Origin: Bifidobacterium cebidarum
GTDB taxonomy: Bacteria > Actinomycetota > Actinomycetes > Actinomycetales > Bifidobacteriaceae
Assembly: GCF_009193305.1 (NCBI RefSeq)
Contig: NZ_WBVS01000003.1
Span: 186,001 to 250,000 of the forward strand
Direction: 5' to 3'
Length of the DNA: 64,000 nucleotides
This document shows, one piece after another, positions 7,849 through 16,338 of the stretch. How positions within the stretch are numbered: the first letter of the stretch is position 1; every line of letters begins with the position of its first letter. The notes under the pieces were generated by a model. It was not told the origin of the DNA. It saw only the letters and a program-made list of their open reading frames with translations, and did not search any database. The translations under genes and the position numbers were made by a program.

Positions 7849-8442
7849 TCACTTCTTCTTGGACTTCTTTTCGGCAGCCACACGGGCGAGCGTATCGGCC
7901 GCGGCCTCCTCCGGCTCTTCAGTGTGGTGCTTCTCATCACCCGGCTGGGCGGGCTCATAACCGAGGTTCACGTCGAGCAGACGCTGCGCCTCAGGCTCGT
8001 CGATCTTCTCGCTCAGCGCGATCTCAGACGTGAGGATGGCGCGCGCCTTGGTCAGCATGCGCTTCTCGCCGGCGGACAAACCGTGCTCATCCACATCGCG
8101 CTGGGCAAGGTCGCGGACCACTTCCGCGATCTTGTTGACATCACCGGTGGCGATCTTCTCCACGTTAAGCTTGTAGCGACGAGACCAATTCATCTCTTTT
8201 TCGATAATCGGCGTACGAAGAATCTCGAAGACCTTGGCCACTTCAGAGGCGGAGACGATGTCGCGCACACCGACTTTCTTGGCGTTGTCCACCGGGACAT
8301 TGATGACCAAGCCATCCGAAGACAATACGGACAGCTGAAGATACTCACGCGTCACGCCCTTGACCGTCCGCTCGGTGATGGCCTCCACCTTTGCTGCACC
8401 ATGACGTGGATAGACGACCATATCGCCGACTTGATAAGACAT
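7849..8442 (-). CDS. carD: CarD-family RNA polymerase-binding transcription factor
   Basis: CarD binds the RNA polymerase beta subunit through its N-terminal RID and stabilises open promoter complexes, notably at rRNA promoters in actinobacteria. The start MSYQVGDMVVYPRHG is the canonical RID opening, and GGAGGG lies before ATG 8442, so the 20 upstream in-frame codons are not used. The C-terminal helical DNA-binding part contains NWSRRYKLN. At 197 residues it is longer than mycobacterial CarD (about 162), because of an acidic then Lys-rich tail (EKKSKKK). ispF lies next on the same strand, as in mycobacteria. Confidence 0.95.
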   Translation of the reverse strand: MSYQVGDMVVYPRHGAAKVEAITERTVKGVTREYLQLSVLSSDGLVINVPVDNAKKVGVRDIVSASEVAKVFEILRTPIIEKEMNWSRRYKLNVEKIATGDVNKIAEVVRDLAQRDVDEHGLSAGEKRMLTKARAILTSEIALSEKIDEPEAQRLLDVNLGYEPAQPGDEKHHTEEPEEAAADTLARVAAEKKSKKK

Positions 8443-8619
8443 GTACCCTCCGAGAACTGACGGCTCACACACAAAAACTCGAATAATTATGCCACCCGGC
8501 ATGGACGGGAAAAATGAGAACGCTCACATTCTCCGCAACACGCTCAAATGCACAGAAATTCGATATATTTACTGCGTTAATACGGCGTTTTCAACTTCCA
8601 CACACGTAGACTTTTGGGC

Positions 8620-10872
8620 ATGGATACTGAAAAGAAGATCAAAGAAGATACCATCACCGTGCCTGTTGCCCAGGGCGATCTCGACGCTGTGAGCAACGCC
8701 GAATTCTACAACCCCCACGAGGTTCTCGGCGGCCATCTTGGCATCGGCAAGCATGCCGACACCGTGACCATTCGTGTCCTGCGCCCTCTCGCCAAAGCCG
8801 TAACCGTCGTCACTCAGCACGGCGAATACCCGATGCACCATGAGCACAACGGCGTGTTCGTGACCACCGTGCCCGCCGCAGGTGACGCCAAGCAGCCCGC
8901 GGTGCCCGATTACCGCGTGCGCACCGAGTGGGAAAGCGGTGAAGTCATCGTCGAAGACGATCCGTACCGTTACCTGCCCACCCTTGGCGAGATGGACACC
9001 TACCTGTTCGGCGAAGGACGCCATGAGAAGCTCTGGGAGGCCTTGGGCGCCCATGTGCTGCGTTACGACGATCCGATGGGCAGTGCCAACGGCACCGCGG
9101 GCGAGCAGCTGGTCGGCACCGCATTCTCCGTCTGGGCCCCGAACGCCCACGCCGTGCGCGTCGTCGGCGACTTCAACGGCTGGGATGGCCGCCGCCACGC
9201 CATGCGCGAGCTCGGCTCCTCCGGCGTGTGGGAGATCTTCATCCCCGGCGTCAAAGCCGGAGAGCATTACAAGTTCCATATCCTCAACGCCAACTATCAG
9301 TGGGAGATGAAGGCCGACCCGATGGAGCGCCAGCACGAGGTGCCGCCGAACACGGCGTCCATCGTGACCGACTCCCATTACGAGTGGCAGGATGACGCTT
9401 GGATGCAGCGCCGCCGCACCACCAATCCGGCCAACGGACCGGTATCCATCTACGAGGTGCATGCCGGCAGCTGGAAGCAGGGGCTCACCTACCGTGATCT
9501 GGCCAAGCAGCTCGTGGAGTACGTCAAGCAGGAGGGCTACACCCATGTGGAGTTCATGCCGCTTGCCCAGCACCCGTTCTCCGGTTCCTGGGGCTATCAG
9601 GTCACCGGCTACTATGCGGTCGATTCCCGTCTTGGCTCCCCCGATGATTTCCGCTACCTTGTCGACCAGTTCCACCAGGCCGGCATCGGCGTGATCATGG
9701 ATTGGGTGCCCGCCCACTTCCCGAAGGACGCCTTCGCCTTGGGCCGCTTCGACGGCACCCCGCTATACGAGGATCCTGATCCGCTGCGCGGCGAGCACCC
9801 GGACTGGGGCACCTACGTGTTCAACTTCGGCCGCCGCGAAGTGCGCAACTTCCTCGTGGCCAACGCCCTGTTCTGGCTTGAGGACCTGCACATCGACGCC
9901 CTACGCGTGGATGCCGTCAGCTCGATGCTCTACCTCGACTACAGCCGCGAACCCGGCCAGTGGAGGCCGAACATCTACGGCGGCCGCGAGAACCTGGAAG
10001 CCATCGACTTCCTCAAGGAGGCCACGGCGACCGCATACAAGAACAACCCGGGCATCATGATGATCGCCGAGGAATCCACCGCATGGCCGGGTATCACCGC
10101 TCCGACCTCCGCCGGCGGCATCGGCTTCGGCCTCAAATGGAACATGGGCTGGATGCACGACACCCTCGAATACCTGCACGAGGAGCCCATCAACCGCAAG
10201 TGGCACCACAACGAGATCACCTTCTCCATGGTCTACGCCTACTCCGAGCACTACGTGCTGCCCATCAGCCACGATGAGGTGGTGTACGGCAAGGGTTCCG
10301 TCTACGGCAAGATGCCGGGCGACGGCTGGCAGAAGATGGCGGGCGTACGCTCCCTGTTCGCCTATCAGTGGGCCCACCCGGGCAAGAAGCTCTCCTTCAT
10401 GGGCAATGAGCTGGCCCAGTGGGGCGAATGGGATCACGATGCGTCCATCGACTGGGATTGCCTGAATTGGGAGGAGCACCGCCAGATTCAGAAGTTCGTC
10501 GGCGACCTCAACGCCTTCTACAAGGCCAATCCGGCCCTGTGGAGCCAGGACTTCGACCCGGCCGGATTCCAATGGCTCACCAGCGATGATGCCGACCACA
10601 ATACGCTGAGCTTCCTCAGGATCGGCGCCAAGGGCGAAACCTTGGCCGTGGTGGTCAACTTCTCCGGTGAGGCTTGGTCCGACTACCAGGTGGCGCTGCC
10701 CACCGGCGGCAAGTGGACCGAGGTGTTCACCACCGATGACGCCAAGTACGGTGGCTCCGACATCCATAACGGCACGTTCGAGGCGGAGGAAGGCGAATAC
10801 CATTCCCGTCCGTTCTCGGCAAAGATCACCGTTCCGGCCCTTGGAGTTGTATTCTTGAAGCCAGAGGACTGA
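8620..10872 (+). CDS. glgB: 1,4-alpha-glucan branching enzyme
   Basis: GlgB makes alpha-1,6 branches in glycogen. An N-terminal carbohydrate-binding beta-sandwich (CBM48 type, around 110-210, [20 protein letters not shown]) precedes the GH13 barrel. The GH13 regions are [16 protein letters not shown] with nucleophile Asp431, IAEEST with acid/base Glu484, and ISHDEV with Asp552. ATG 8620 is preferred over a TTG two codons earlier; the Shine-Dalgarno is weak. At 750 residues it is normal for the family. It stands alone with about 177 bp of upstream sequence after divergent carD. No other glycogen gene is in the window. Confidence 0.97.
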   Translation: MDTEKKIKEDTITVPVAQGDLDAVSNAEFYNPHEVLGGHLGIGKHADTVTIRVLRPLAKAVTVVTQHGEYPMHHEHNGVFVTTVPAAGDAKQPAVPDYRVRTEWESGEVIVEDDPYRYLPTLGEMDTYLFGEGRHEKLWEALGAHVLRYDDPMGSANGTAGEQLVGTAFSVWAPNAHAVRVVGDFNGWDGRRHAMRELGSSGVWEIFIPGVKAGEHYKFHILNANYQWEMKADPMERQHEVPPNTASIVTDSHYEWQDDAWMQRRRTTNPANGPVSIYEVHAGSWKQGLTYRDLAKQLVEYVKQEGYTHVEFMPLAQHPFSGSWGYQVTGYYAVDSRLGSPDDFRYLVDQFHQAGIGVIMDWVPAHFPKDAFALGRFDGTPLYEDPDPLRGEHPDWGTYVFNFGRREVRNFLVANALFWLEDLHIDALRVDAVSSMLYLDYSREPGQWRPNIYGGRENLEAIDFLKEATATAYKNNPGIMMIAEESTAWPGITAPTSAGGIGFGLKWNMGWMHDTLEYLHEEPINRKWHHNEITFSMVYAYSEHYVLPISHDEVVYGKGSVYGKMPGDGWQKMAGVRSLFAYQWAHPGKKLSFMGNELAQWGEWDHDASIDWDCLNWEEHRQIQKFVGDLNAFYKANPALWSQDFDPAGFQWLTSDDADHNTLSFLRIGAKGETLAVVVNFSGEAWSDYQVALPTGGKWTEVFTTDDAKYGGSDIHNGTFEAEEGEYHSRPFSAKITVPALGVVFLKPED

Positions 10873-10902
10873 ACAAGTCAACTGGCTGAAAGGTAATTGT
10901 TT

Positions 10903-11625
10903 ATGCTCAATACCCCAGCACGTCAAAACACGGCCGTACGCACGGTGCTGGTGGTGGAGGACGAACCGACGCTCGCCACCGCCATCGCCCAACGTATCAC
11001 CGCCGAAGGTTGGAGTGCCCGTGTGGCCGGCGACGGTGCGTCGGCCGTGCAGGCGGCCTCACAGCTCAAGCCGGATCTGGTCATCATGGATATCATGCTG
11101 CCCGTGATGGATGGGCTTGAGGCCACCAAGCGCATTGTGGCCGAGCGCCCTGTGCCAGTGCTGATTCTCACCGCCCGAGACGATGAGACCGATAAGGTCA
11201 TCGGTCTCGGCGCCGGCGCGGATGACTATATGACCAAGCCGTTCTCTATGCGTGAGCTCATCGCCCGTTGCAAGGCGCTGCTCCGCCGTGTGGAACGTGC
11301 CAAGGTCATTGCCAAGAACTCCGAGAACGAGAAGATCCTCGATTTCGGCTCCATGGTCATCGACCCGGCCCAGCGTATCGTTACGCTGGATGGCGAGCAG
11401 GTGCATCTGACACCCACCGAATTCGATTTGCTGGCCACGCTGGCCCGCAGGCCGAAGTCCGTGCTCACTCGAGAGAAGCTCCTCGAGGAGGTATGGGATT
11501 GGGTGGATGCTTCAGGCACCCGCACCGTGGACAGCCATGTCAAGGCATTGCGCCATAAGCTTGGCGCGGATATGATTCGAACCGTGCATGGCGTGGGCTA
11601 CGCATTCGAGCCTCCGACCGAGTGA
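10903..11625 (+). CDS. OmpR/PhoB-family response regulator
   Basis: Receiver domain (residues about 15-130) with acidic pair Glu19-Asp20, phospho-acceptor Asp63 (IMDIMLP) and the conserved Lys in MTKPFS, followed by a winged-helix DNA-binding domain (about 145-240) containing LTPTEFDLLATLARRP. It pairs with the kinase that starts on its stop codon. ATG 10903 follows AAAGG at suitable spacing. The target genes are unknown; nothing nearby identifies the stimulus. It lies 30 bp after glgB and could be co-transcribed with it. Confidence 0.93.
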   Translation: MLNTPARQNTAVRTVLVVEDEPTLATAIAQRITAEGWSARVAGDGASAVQAASQLKPDLVIMDIMLPVMDGLEATKRIVAERPVPVLILTARDDETDKVIGLGAGADDYMTKPFSMRELIARCKALLRRVERAKVIAKNSENEKILDFGSMVIDPAQRIVTLDGEQVHLTPTEFDLLATLARRPKSVLTREKLLEEVWDWVDASGTRTVDSHVKALRHKLGADMIRTVHGVGYAFEPPTE

Positions 11626-12689
11626 TGGCAAAGCAATCAAAAAAATCCCGGCTTGGCGTTTTCGGCGTCAAGCCGGTTGATTTATTCTCGTCTCTGAAGC
11701 TGGAACTGAGCGCATTGATTGTGTGCGCCACGGCCATTGCATTCGTGATGTGCTGGTTCCTGTTGAAATTCGGCTGGTCCGGCTGGATCGCCATGCCATT
11801 GACCTTGGTGGTGGCGCTGGGTATCACCTATGTGTTTTCGCGCGGCATCACCGCTCCCCTACGCCAGATGCGCGACGTGGCGGAGGCCATGGCGGACGGC
11901 GACTACACGGTGCGCGTGACCATCGATCCGACCAGACATGATGAGGTGGGCCAGCTCGCCCGCTCCTTCAACGAGATGGCCGAAGAACTCGAGCACGCGG
12001 ATAAGATGCGTCTCGACATGATCGCCAATGTGAGCCATGAGCTGCGCACGCCGGTTTCGGCGCTGCAGGCCATGGTCGAGAACATGGCGGACGGCGTCAC
12101 CGACCCCACCCCGGCCAATCTGGAAAGCATCCTCACCCAGACGCAGCGCTTATCCGATCTCATCGCATTCCTGCTTGATCTGAGCCGCATGGAGGCCGGC
12201 GCCGCAAGCCTCAACATCGAACGGTTCAACGTGGCCGACTTCCTGGACGAAACCGTCGAGCCGCTGGAGATCACCGATGGCGGGCACGCTCATGATATTC
12301 AGATGCACGTGCCGCAAGACGTCACCATGGAAGGCGACCAGGACCGTCTGCGCCAGTTGTTCACCAATATCATCGCCAACGCTCTGAAGCACTCCCCTGA
12401 CGGCACCACAGTGCTTATCGAGACCCATGAGGACACGAACAACGGCACCATTGTGACCAATGTGGTCAATTTCGGCTCGCAAATCGCCGCCGCGGACCGC
12501 TCCGCCATCTTCCGCCGGTTCGTCAAAGGCAAATCCGGCCCCGGAACCGAATCCGGCGGCACGGGTCTGGGTCTTTCCATCGCCCGCTGGGCCGCCCAGC
12601 TGCACGGCGGCACAGTGAAAGTCGTCGACGATGATCGCGGCGCCGATTTCGAAATCATCCTGCCCAAATACCACATCTCACAGGACTGA
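11625..12689 (+). CDS. Membrane sensor histidine kinase
   Basis: Partner of the preceding regulator: its ATG overlaps the regulator's TGA by one base. Two hydrophobic segments (about 29-48 and 53-71) are separated by only a few residues, so there is almost no extracellular sensor. A HAMP domain (about 73-125) follows, then HisKA with phospho-acceptor His138 (NVSHELRTP) and an ATPase domain with N box NIIANALKHS and G box GTGLGLSIARWA. The short periplasmic loop fits an intramembrane-sensing or envelope-stress kinase. The 3' end overlaps the convergent comF-like gene by 12 bp. Confidence 0.93.
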   Translation: MAKQSKKSRLGVFGVKPVDLFSSLKLELSALIVCATAIAFVMCWFLLKFGWSGWIAMPLTLVVALGITYVFSRGITAPLRQMRDVAEAMADGDYTVRVTIDPTRHDEVGQLARSFNEMAEELEHADKMRLDMIANVSHELRTPVSALQAMVENMADGVTDPTPANLESILTQTQRLSDLIAFLLDLSRMEAGAASLNIERFNVADFLDETVEPLEITDGGHAHDIQMHVPQDVTMEGDQDRLRQLFTNIIANALKHSPDGTTVLIETHEDTNNGTIVTNVVNFGSQIAAADRSAIFRRFVKGKSGPGTESGGTGLGLSIARWAAQLHGGTVKVVDDDRGADFEIILPKYHISQD

Positions 12690-13421
12690 ATCCTCCACCA
12701 CGGCATCCGCAAGCGTCAACGCGCCGAGGACCCGGGCTCCGCTTTGCCGGCATGCTCGAACGCATTGGCGCAATGTGGAGCCCGTGGTGATGATGTCATC
12801 GACCAGTACCACGGCGTCGCCCTGAAACGTCATGCCTCCGGCGACGGCGATATGGCCACCTATGCGCTGCGCCCGCTGGGTGAACGATATCTGCTGCACC
12901 GAACGGCCTCCCACAGCCGTGCTCACCAAAATCGGAGCGGCAACGGCATCGACGCCCCGCTCACGCAAACCCGCCGCCACTGCCTTGGCCAATGGCAATA
13001 CGTGCCTGCGCCCTCGCCGTCGCATGGAGGATGACGACGAGGGCGCAGGCACGACCATCACCGTCTTTCCCGCGCATACGGGCGCCAGAGGCGAACGACA
13101 TGCCAGCGCGTTCATGATGGAGCCGAACACCGCATCGAGTTCCACATCATCGTGGTCCTTCCAAGCCAAAATCGCATGTCGGGCAACCGATTGATATGAG
13201 GCGGCCGACCATACGGATACGCCGGTCTTCATGCCCAACCCATTGTCGATGGATTCAAGCCGACGGCATCGGCATTGATCAAAACGCCCGGCGCACTGTT
13301 GGCACAACACGGCGTCGGGCGCATCGCAACCGGCACAGCCTCGGGGAAACACTATGTCACGAGCCGCCCGCCACGCATGGCATGCCAGCTGCAATGCATC
13401 CAACATTCGCGGCATCATCAT
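12678..13421 (-). CDS. ComF-family phosphoribosyltransferase-like protein
   Basis: ComFC-type protein, found in competence or general loci of many bacteria. The N-terminal zinc-finger-like cluster has Cys29, Cys32, Cys40 and Cys43, with two more Cys at 50 and 52. The C-terminal PRT fold carries the PRPP loop VVLVDDIITTGST. There are 247 residues. ATG 13421 is one of three consecutive ATGs, and GGGGGAG lies just upstream. No other competence gene is in the window, so a role in DNA uptake is not shown here. Convergent overlap with the kinase gene. Confidence 0.85.
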   Translation of the reverse strand: MMMPRMLDALQLACHAWRAARDIVFPRGCAGCDAPDAVLCQQCAGRFDQCRCRRLESIDNGLGMKTGVSVWSAASYQSVARHAILAWKDHDDVELDAVFGSIMNALACRSPLAPVCAGKTVMVVPAPSSSSSMRRRGRRHVLPLAKAVAAGLRERGVDAVAAPILVSTAVGGRSVQQISFTQRAQRIGGHIAVAGGMTFQGDAVVLVDDIITTGSTLRQCVRACRQSGARVLGALTLADAVVEDSVL

Positions 13422-13453
13422 GCTTCTCCCCCGGCCGAATCAAATCCGTATAT

Positions 13454-14275
13454 TCACTGACCGTCAAACGGCGCAGGATGCTGTGCCACACGTCGCAGCA
13501 GGGCATCCAGAAGTCCCAGAGCATCCGTGGGATCGGTCACTTTGATTCCCATCGCACCTGCCTCCACCGCAGGATAATCATTGCCTCCGGGGGTCATGCG
13601 ATCGCCCACGAAGGCGATCTGCCCGACCGAAAGCCCCAATAGTCCCGCAAGCTTGCGCACGGCATAGGACTTGTCAATGCCATGCTTGCTCACGTCCACG
13701 CTGGAATAGCCACCGGTCCGCACCCTCAGATCCGGGAAATCCTGGCTGACCAATGCGGCCAGCGCATGCTTCTTGCTATCATCCGGATCCCATTGCTGTT
13801 TGACTGCCACCGGAGCATACTGGCCCAATGCGGAGAATGTGATCTGACTTCCGCGGTTCTCGATACGGGGGCCCCATACCTGGTTCTCCCAGAGGCCAAG
13901 CGCCTTGGCATGCCGCTCCAGACTGGATTCGATGGCCTCGACCGCAGCCTGATCCAGATCATGGGCGTAGACCAATGACCATTGGCCATGCCGCCAACGG
14001 TAGTATCTGGATCCGGAAGTGGGCATGACGTGCAGATTGCCCCTCTCGGCATGCTCGTTCAACACGTCAAGCACCTGCATCGTGACCACCGCCATGCTGC
14101 CGCCGGAGATCAACGCCACCGGTATGCGTGCGGTCAATTCGCTGAATCGTTCCGTCATCGCCGGGCTCATGGGCTGTTTGGAACTGGCAAGCGTATTGTC
14201 CAGATCAAAACCGAACAGGCATGCTTTGGCACACAATTCGTCCAAATCAAGTTCGGTCCACGATTGCACTCGCAT
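13454..14275 (-). CDS. HAD-superfamily phosphatase (IIB type)
   Basis: Haloacid dehalogenase fold. Motif I is FGFDLDNTLA with nucleophile Asp24 and acid/base Asp26, motif II is ALISGGS, motif III is the Lys in IDKSYAVRKL, and motif IV is VGDRMTPGGNDYP. The large cap between about residues 90 and 190 and the pattern resemble sugar-phosphatase or phosphomannomutase-like IIB members. The substrate cannot be named. Start ATG 14275 has GAGGAGG about 9 bases upstream. It is divergent from the zincin-like gene and 32 bp upstream of the comF-like gene, possibly co-transcribed with it. Confidence 0.88.
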   Translation of the reverse strand: MRVQSWTELDLDELCAKACLFGFDLDNTLASSKQPMSPAMTERFSELTARIPVALISGGSMAVVTMQVLDVLNEHAERGNLHVMPTSGSRYYRWRHGQWSLVYAHDLDQAAVEAIESSLERHAKALGLWENQVWGPRIENRGSQITFSALGQYAPVAVKQQWDPDDSKKHALAALVSQDFPDLRVRTGGYSSVDVSKHGIDKSYAVRKLAGLLGLSVGQIAFVGDRMTPGGNDYPAVEAGAMGIKVTDPTDALGLLDALLRRVAQHPAPFDGQ

Positions 14276-14348
14276 CCGTCGTGTCCTCCTCGCTGACGAA
14301 GCAACCCCAATGCACCAATCCTAGCGCATATTGCCTTCGCCTTGGCCT

Positions 14349-14789
14349 ATGGTGGGAGGCATGCTTCAACCACCATGGAACGCCAGAGTCTACAGGAACC
14401 GTCATGGCAGGGGCATGCGCACCCCTATGTTCGGCATTCGCATGCCCCGATACCGCACGCGCACCGGAATGTTCGACGATATGGTGGCCGCACAGATACG
14501 CAGGCTCAACGATGCCTGGCCGGAGTTGATTCGACCGCTGCAATTCGCCGTGGAGGATGTGCCGCCTTCGGATCCGGTGCCGTGGCAGACCGAACCGAAC
14601 ATGACGTCGCAATGCTTCCCGGCGTCCCATGGCATACCCGCACGCGTGGTGTTGTATCGTCTGCCGATGCAGACCGAAGCGCCGACCAAACTGGAACTGC
14701 AGCTTGCCATACGCGACGAGGTGGTTTCACGTGTGGCCGAGCTCTATGGCAGGCGGCCCGAGGAGATCGACCCCGATTGGGGCATGTGA
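14349..14789 (+). CDS. Actinobacterial zincin-fold protein without HExxH
   Basis: Resembles the metallopeptidase-family protein (DUF1025-type zincin) found beside whiB2 in mycobacteria. Recognised segments are RNRHGRGMR, a central FAVEDVPPSDP and VVLYRLPMQ. Most zincin_1 members have HExxH where this protein has IRDEVVSRVAEL, followed by the family-typical EEIDPDWGM. No zinc-binding motif is visible, so it is probably not a peptidase. The start is uncertain: ATG 14349, or 14361 with GGGAGG one base before it, or a later ATG. About 146 residues. It is convergent with the DUF5719 gene. Confidence 0.7.
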   Translation: MVGGMLQPPWNARVYRNRHGRGMRTPMFGIRMPRYRTRTGMFDDMVAAQIRRLNDAWPELIRPLQFAVEDVPPSDPVPWQTEPNMTSQCFPASHGIPARVVLYRLPMQTEAPTKLELQLAIRDEVVSRVAELYGRRPEEIDPDWGM

Positions 14790-14796
14790 TCGCCGG

Positions 14797-16338
14797 TCAA
14801 CGCACGATCGCCGCGTTGCTGCGCGCCCATACATGAGCCGTGGCCGGCATCAGGGAGACGGATTCAACGGATGCGAGTCCCGCGACCTTGCCATCACCGA
14901 GATTGTCGTGGGTGAGCCGGATGCTCCAACCAACCTTGCTGGATTCATCCTCCATCATGAAGATGACGGCGTGGGCGTCCTCCCCATTGAAATCATCGGC
15001 GTCGATGCTTTGGGCGGCGTTGGCGCCAAGCGTGATGTCCTTGCTGCCCACGGCATTGCCCTGGGCATCGAAACCATGAATCGTAATATGCTGCTCGGCA
15101 TTGGACGCATTGGCCACGGTTATCGCAGCGGATACGCCATCAGGGACGCTCATCGCGGAGAACCGGGCCGGGGCGGCGGCGTTCATCAGGGCGAAGTCGG
15201 CCTGCTGATCGTCTCCGGAGCGGCTTGCCTTGATGCTCAGCGAGAGCTTGTCTTCGGCGGTGGACATCACGCCAAGGGCCTCCTTGGGTGCCGACCCCAA
15301 ATCGACGACCTCCACTTGGCCGGCCTTGATCGCAACATCCTTGGCATGGACCAAGCCATGTGCGGTGATCCACGACAGTTCCGTATTGGTATCGGAATGG
15401 GCGAACAGGTATGCGGTGACGGCATCGGAATCACTGACCGAGGGAATCACGGACGTGTTCGAGGAAGCGGCCAGTGGCAGGGCGAAATCCGACCCCTTGG
15501 AGGTGAGGCCATCCATCACCACGGTGCGCACCACGGCGGCGATAGGCGTTTCCTTGCTGGAGACCGTGACGAACAGTCCGTCCTGGTCGGCCACCGATGC
15601 GGCCAGATCCAACGAGGATTCCCCCTCGGCGGGGATGGTGAGCGAGGACTGCGTTGACAGCGCCATCTTCCCGGATTGCTTCGACCCCCAGATCGACAGG
15701 TCGACCGTGGTTGGCTTGGTCGAGGGGTTGGCCACGATCAGCTGCTGCGTGGTGCCGGTCGAGCTTCCCGCGAGGAGGAACGACTGGCTCAAGGCGGTGG
15801 CCACGCAGGATGCCGCGGATACGCCTTTGAGGTCGCCGGTATCGGCCCATGAGGCGATAGACCCCACACTGCCGGTTCCAGCGGATGCCTGCAGCATATG
15901 GGTGTCCATCAGACGGGAGGCGTCGACATCCTGCTCGCCGGTTTTCACATCGGCGTCATCGGTCAGATCGTTGTCTTTCAGGGTGAGGTTGCCGGAGCTT
16001 GAATCCCGCCCCAGGGCGGAAACCGTGGAGGTGTATACCGAGCCGAACGAGGCGTACCGTGCTTTGGTGCTCAGATTGCCGGTGGAAACCTGGAACTCGC
16101 TGTCGCCATAGGTGCCGGTGTCCACCAAACCCATGGGGGCCGGGCAATAGGTCTGAGCCTGCGTGGGGCTCACGGTCTGGTCCATGGCGTCATCGGTGGC
16201 AGCCACGGAATCCGTCCAGGATCGGGGCCCGGGAATGATGAACAACGCCACCAAGGCCGCCACGAGAACGACGGTGGTGATGGCGCCAAGCACAATATTG
16301 GTCACGCGCCTTGCTCCGGCGGTAATATGCTTGCTCAT
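14797..16338 (-). CDS. DUF5719-family membrane-anchored protein
   Basis: Actinobacterial protein of unknown function with one N-terminal transmembrane segment (about 13-34) and a Ser/Thr/Ala-rich extracellular domain of about 475 residues. Repeated beta-rich stretches such as LIVANPSTKPTTVDLSIWG suggest tandem Ig-like modules. ATG 16338 is the start because GGAGGAGGAAGC lies directly before it; it overlaps the stop of the glycosyltransferase gene by 4 bp. The pair is a conserved actinobacterial unit near whiB. The role is unknown, probably in the envelope. Confidence 0.85.
   Translation of the reverse strand: MSKHITAGARRVTNIVLGAITTVVLVAALVALFIIPGPRSWTDSVAATDDAMDQTVSPTQAQTYCPAPMGLVDTGTYGDSEFQVSTGNLSTKARYASFGSVYTSTVSALGRDSSSGNLTLKDNDLTDDADVKTGEQDVDASRLMDTHMLQASAGTGSVGSIASWADTGDLKGVSAASCVATALSQSFLLAGSSTGTTQQLIVANPSTKPTTVDLSIWGSKQSGKMALSTQSSLTIPAEGESSLDLAASVADQDGLFVTVSSKETPIAAVVRTVVMDGLTSKGSDFALPLAASSNTSVIPSVSDSDAVTAYLFAHSDTNTELSWITAHGLVHAKDVAIKAGQVEVVDLGSAPKEALGVMSTAEDKLSLSIKASRSGDDQQADFALMNAAAPARFSAMSVPDGVSAAITVANASNAEQHITIHGFDAQGNAVGSKDITLGANAAQSIDADDFNGEDAHAVIFMMEDESSKVGWSIRLTHDNLGDGKVAGLASVESVSLMPATAHVWARSNAAIVR

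Noticed and set aside
8514..8529. Possible LacI-type site (GAGAACGCTCACA) upstream of glgB
   Set aside because: Only the right half matches the eno operator; the left half does not, so it is not listed as a site.
8569..9717. Long minus-strand frame opposite glgB
   Set aside because: Shadow of glgB; the His- and Val-rich composition is typical of antisense reading.
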